A stretch of 64,000 nt of DNA from Sandaracinus amylolyticus (GTDB lineage: Bacteria; Myxococcota_A; Polyangia; Polyangiales; Sandaracinaceae): NCBI RefSeq assembly GCF_021631985.1, contig NZ_CP070226.1, positions 62,001-126,000 of the forward strand. Direction: 5' to 3'. How positions within the stretch are numbered: the stretch's first letter is position 1; each line of letters starts with the position of its first letter. The notes beneath the pieces were generated by a model, which was not told where the DNA came from, did no database searches, and saw only the letters and a list, made by a program, of their open reading frames with translations. Position numbers and translations under genes: made by a program. Shown here piece after piece: positions 62,587 through 64,000 of the stretch.

Positions 62587-63872
62587 GTCGTCATCCTCCC
62601 AACGAGGTACAGACCACCCACCACAGCAACGGCGACACCGACGACCGTCGCCGTCGTCGCGATCGACCTCGCCGCATCGCGAACACCGTCTCCCGCGCCG
62701 TTTGCGAGGCTCTCGATCGGTCCTCGTAGGGGTCGCAGTGCCGGCAGCGACGGCGCCGTCAGCTCGACGCCGCGCGCGTGTGCTCGCGCGCGCCAGTCCT
62801 CGAGCGCCGTCGCGTACGACTCGACACGGGTCGCGACTTCGTCAGCGAGGCGCCGCGTGAGCGGCGCGTCGGGCCCGCGCTCGCGGTAGAGCGCGAGCCA
62901 GCTCTCGCGCCACGACTTCCAGTTCTGCAAGAAGTCGAACGGAATCACCTGGCGGTAGTAGGCGCGCAGCAGGTCGCGACTCAGCGCATCGATCGACGCG
63001 TGCACCTCGCGCATGCGTGCCTCGACGTGCCCCGGCCACTGAATGCCGACGTGCGCGGCGTGCGTATCGCGCTCATTGGGCGGCCCCTCATCCATCCCAT
63101 CGCGCACATCCGGCAGCGGCTCGATGGACACGACGGGGTAAGGGGAGGGCGCGAGCGCACCAGCTCGCGCGGACATCGACGGTCGCGACGCCACACGCCC
63201 GTGCGTGCATCGATCCGCCGCTGAGCCCGGCACGATCGAAAACCGCCCGGCGTGCTCGCCCCACGGGAGCACCGGCCCCGCGATCCCGAACGTCGCGAGG
63301 TACTCGAGCGGATTGACCCACACAGATCTGAACCGCACCGGCTCGAGCGGGTCGATGCGCGGGCCGGGATACGGCGAGCCTTCGACGACGCGACGCCCGT
63401 TGTACGAGATGGCGCGCGACCGCAGTCGCGCACGGAGCTCGAGCGGGACCTGTCGCCGCACCTCGAAGTGCAGGTGCGCGCCCATTGTTGCGAACCTGCC
63501 CGAGCTCGTGCGACCAACCTCCGCGATCAGATCGCCGTGCTGCACGACCGCACCGGCCTCGACGTGCCGCCGCGACAGGTGCGCGTAGTGCGTGAACACG
63601 CCGTCCTGCTCGTGCCAGAGCACGATGCTCACGCCGTAGCCGCCGAAGCCCGGCGAGCCGTCGGGAACGGAGATGACACAGACGCCATCACGCACCGCGT
63701 AAACGGGCGTCCCGACGCCACCGAGGAGGTCCAGGCCGGCGTGCCAACGCCACCCGCTCGGACGCCGGCGCCAGCCGACCACCGTCGTCATCCGCATCCG
63801 CTCGATCGCGATCGGCGGATGCGCAGAGCACGTCGGCTGCGAGAGCCACGGCGCATCGCGGAACAGCGTCAT
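62583..63872 (-). CDS. M23 (LytM) metallopeptidase with C-terminal membrane anchor
   Basis: ATG 63872 overlaps the stop of the partial upstream gene and is preferred to an earlier in-frame start at 63899. The protein has 429 residues. The M23 domain covers about 25-145: WRWHAGLDLLG (His 44, Asp 48), FTHYAHLS (His 98) and GAHLHFEV (His 133, His 135), so all zinc and catalytic ligands are present. Family members cut peptide cross-links in peptidoglycan. There is no signal peptide; instead residues 405-427 (TATVVGVAVAVVGGLYLVGR) form a C-terminal membrane span, unlike most M23 enzymes. The middle is helical. Without an export signal, delivery by a phage-like, holin-like or secretion apparatus is a reasonable inference. 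Confidence 0.88.
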   Translation of the reverse strand: MTLFRDAPWLSQPTCSAHPPIAIERMRMTTVVGWRRRPSGWRWHAGLDLLGGVGTPVYAVRDGVCVISVPDGSPGFGGYGVSIVLWHEQDGVFTHYAHLSRRHVEAGAVVQHGDLIAEVGRTSSGRFATMGAHLHFEVRRQVPLELRARLRSRAISYNGRRVVEGSPYPGPRIDPLEPVRFRSVWVNPLEYLATFGIAGPVLPWGEHAGRFSIVPGSAADRCTHGRVASRPSMSARAGALAPSPYPVVSIEPLPDVRDGMDEGPPNERDTHAAHVGIQWPGHVEARMREVHASIDALSRDLLRAYYRQVIPFDFLQNWKSWRESWLALYRERGPDAPLTRRLADEVATRVESYATALEDWRARAHARGVELTAPSLPALRPLRGPIESLANGAGDGVRDAARSIATTATVVGVAVAVVGGLYLVGRMTT

Positions 63873-64000
63873 AGCGCCAGCTCGAAGCAGCACACGCACG
63901 GCGCAGGCTCGGGCGTCGCGATCGTCACCTGCGCCGCGCCATTCGGCACCGGCACGAGCGGAGGTTCGACGTCCGCTGTGACCTCGATGCGAGCGAGCTC
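63869..64000 (-). CDS. C-terminal end of an upstream operon gene, cut by the window edge
   Basis: The minus strand is open from the window edge to a TGA at 63869-63871 that overlaps the M23 ATG. The 43 visible residues read ELARIEVTADVEPPLVPVPN, then QVTIATPEPAPCVCCFELAL. The composition is natural and the ending C-V-C-C is unusual. It shows that the minus-strand operon continues to the right. Family unknown. Confidence 0.6.
   Translation of the reverse strand, partial: ELARIEVTADVEPPLVPVPNGAAQVTIATPEPAPCVCCFELAL

Noticed and set aside
1-64000. tRNA or rRNA genes
   Set aside because: I saw no tRNA-like cloverleaf with GTTCGAxxC in proper context and no rRNA core sequence; a covariance-model scan was not possible here.

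Overview
The window looks like high-GC DNA from a myxobacterium of the Polyangiales/Sandaracinus type. The signs are very high GC at third codon positions, large hybrid PKS/NRPS genes, many small cysteine-rich lipoproteins with Asp/Gly-rich linkers, and a MYXO-CTERM-like sorting signal. A partition cassette at the right and many broken insertion sequences suggest a large plasmid or other mobile replicon rather than core chromosome. From memory, and unverified, the gene content recalls the plasmid-borne sandarazol locus of a Sandaracinus strain.

Positions 1-26675 hold one plus-strand biosynthetic operon whose genes overlap or nearly touch. The order is: an incomplete hybrid protein (non-elongating-type KS, ACP, then C-A(MT)-PCP-E); a two-module NRPS (C-A-PCP-C-A-PCP); a terminal PKS module (KS, decayed AT, C-methyltransferase, ACP, TE); a flavin-dependent halogenase; an SbnB-like amino-acid dehydrogenase; a beta-branching cassette (donor ACP, Ser-type KS decarboxylase, HMG synthase, one enoyl-CoA hydratase); a type II thioesterase; and an FAD monooxygenase. 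No complete acyltransferase is present. The first A domain is interrupted between core motifs a2 and a3 by a methyltransferase and by what looks like a second copy of an A-domain N-terminal piece. Its acidic pocket, the epimerase and the SbnB-like gene together suggest a D-configured, side-chain-methylated diamino acid. Two aliphatic residues follow, then a methylated ketide extension.

Positions 26676-54800 are a gene-poor accessory region. Intact genes are mostly secreted or lipoprotein genes: a GH18 glycosidase, a beta-propeller lipoprotein with DGGT repeats, a phospholipase C-like protein fused in frame to a lipoprotein, and several Cys-rich lipoproteins. There are also an NmrA-like oxidoreductase, an ExbB/MotA-like membrane protein, and an ArsR/SRPBCC/DoxX set apparently split by an IS630 element. 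Between them lie decayed genes, remnants of ISNCY-like, IS66, IS21 and IS3 elements, and shuffled short repeats.

Positions 54800-60250 look like replicon maintenance DNA. They contain 37 perfect tandem copies of a 16-bp unit directly upstream of a type Ib ParA and a ribbon-helix-helix protein, then a phage-like HTH protein, a minus-strand gene with no canonical start codon, and a cluster of perfect inverted repeats. Positions 60528-64000 hold a minus-strand operon of at least five tightly packed genes, with an M23 peptidase, a small membrane-anchored protein with an NC-x-HF motif, and two coiled-coil proteins. I do not recognise this set as a named system.
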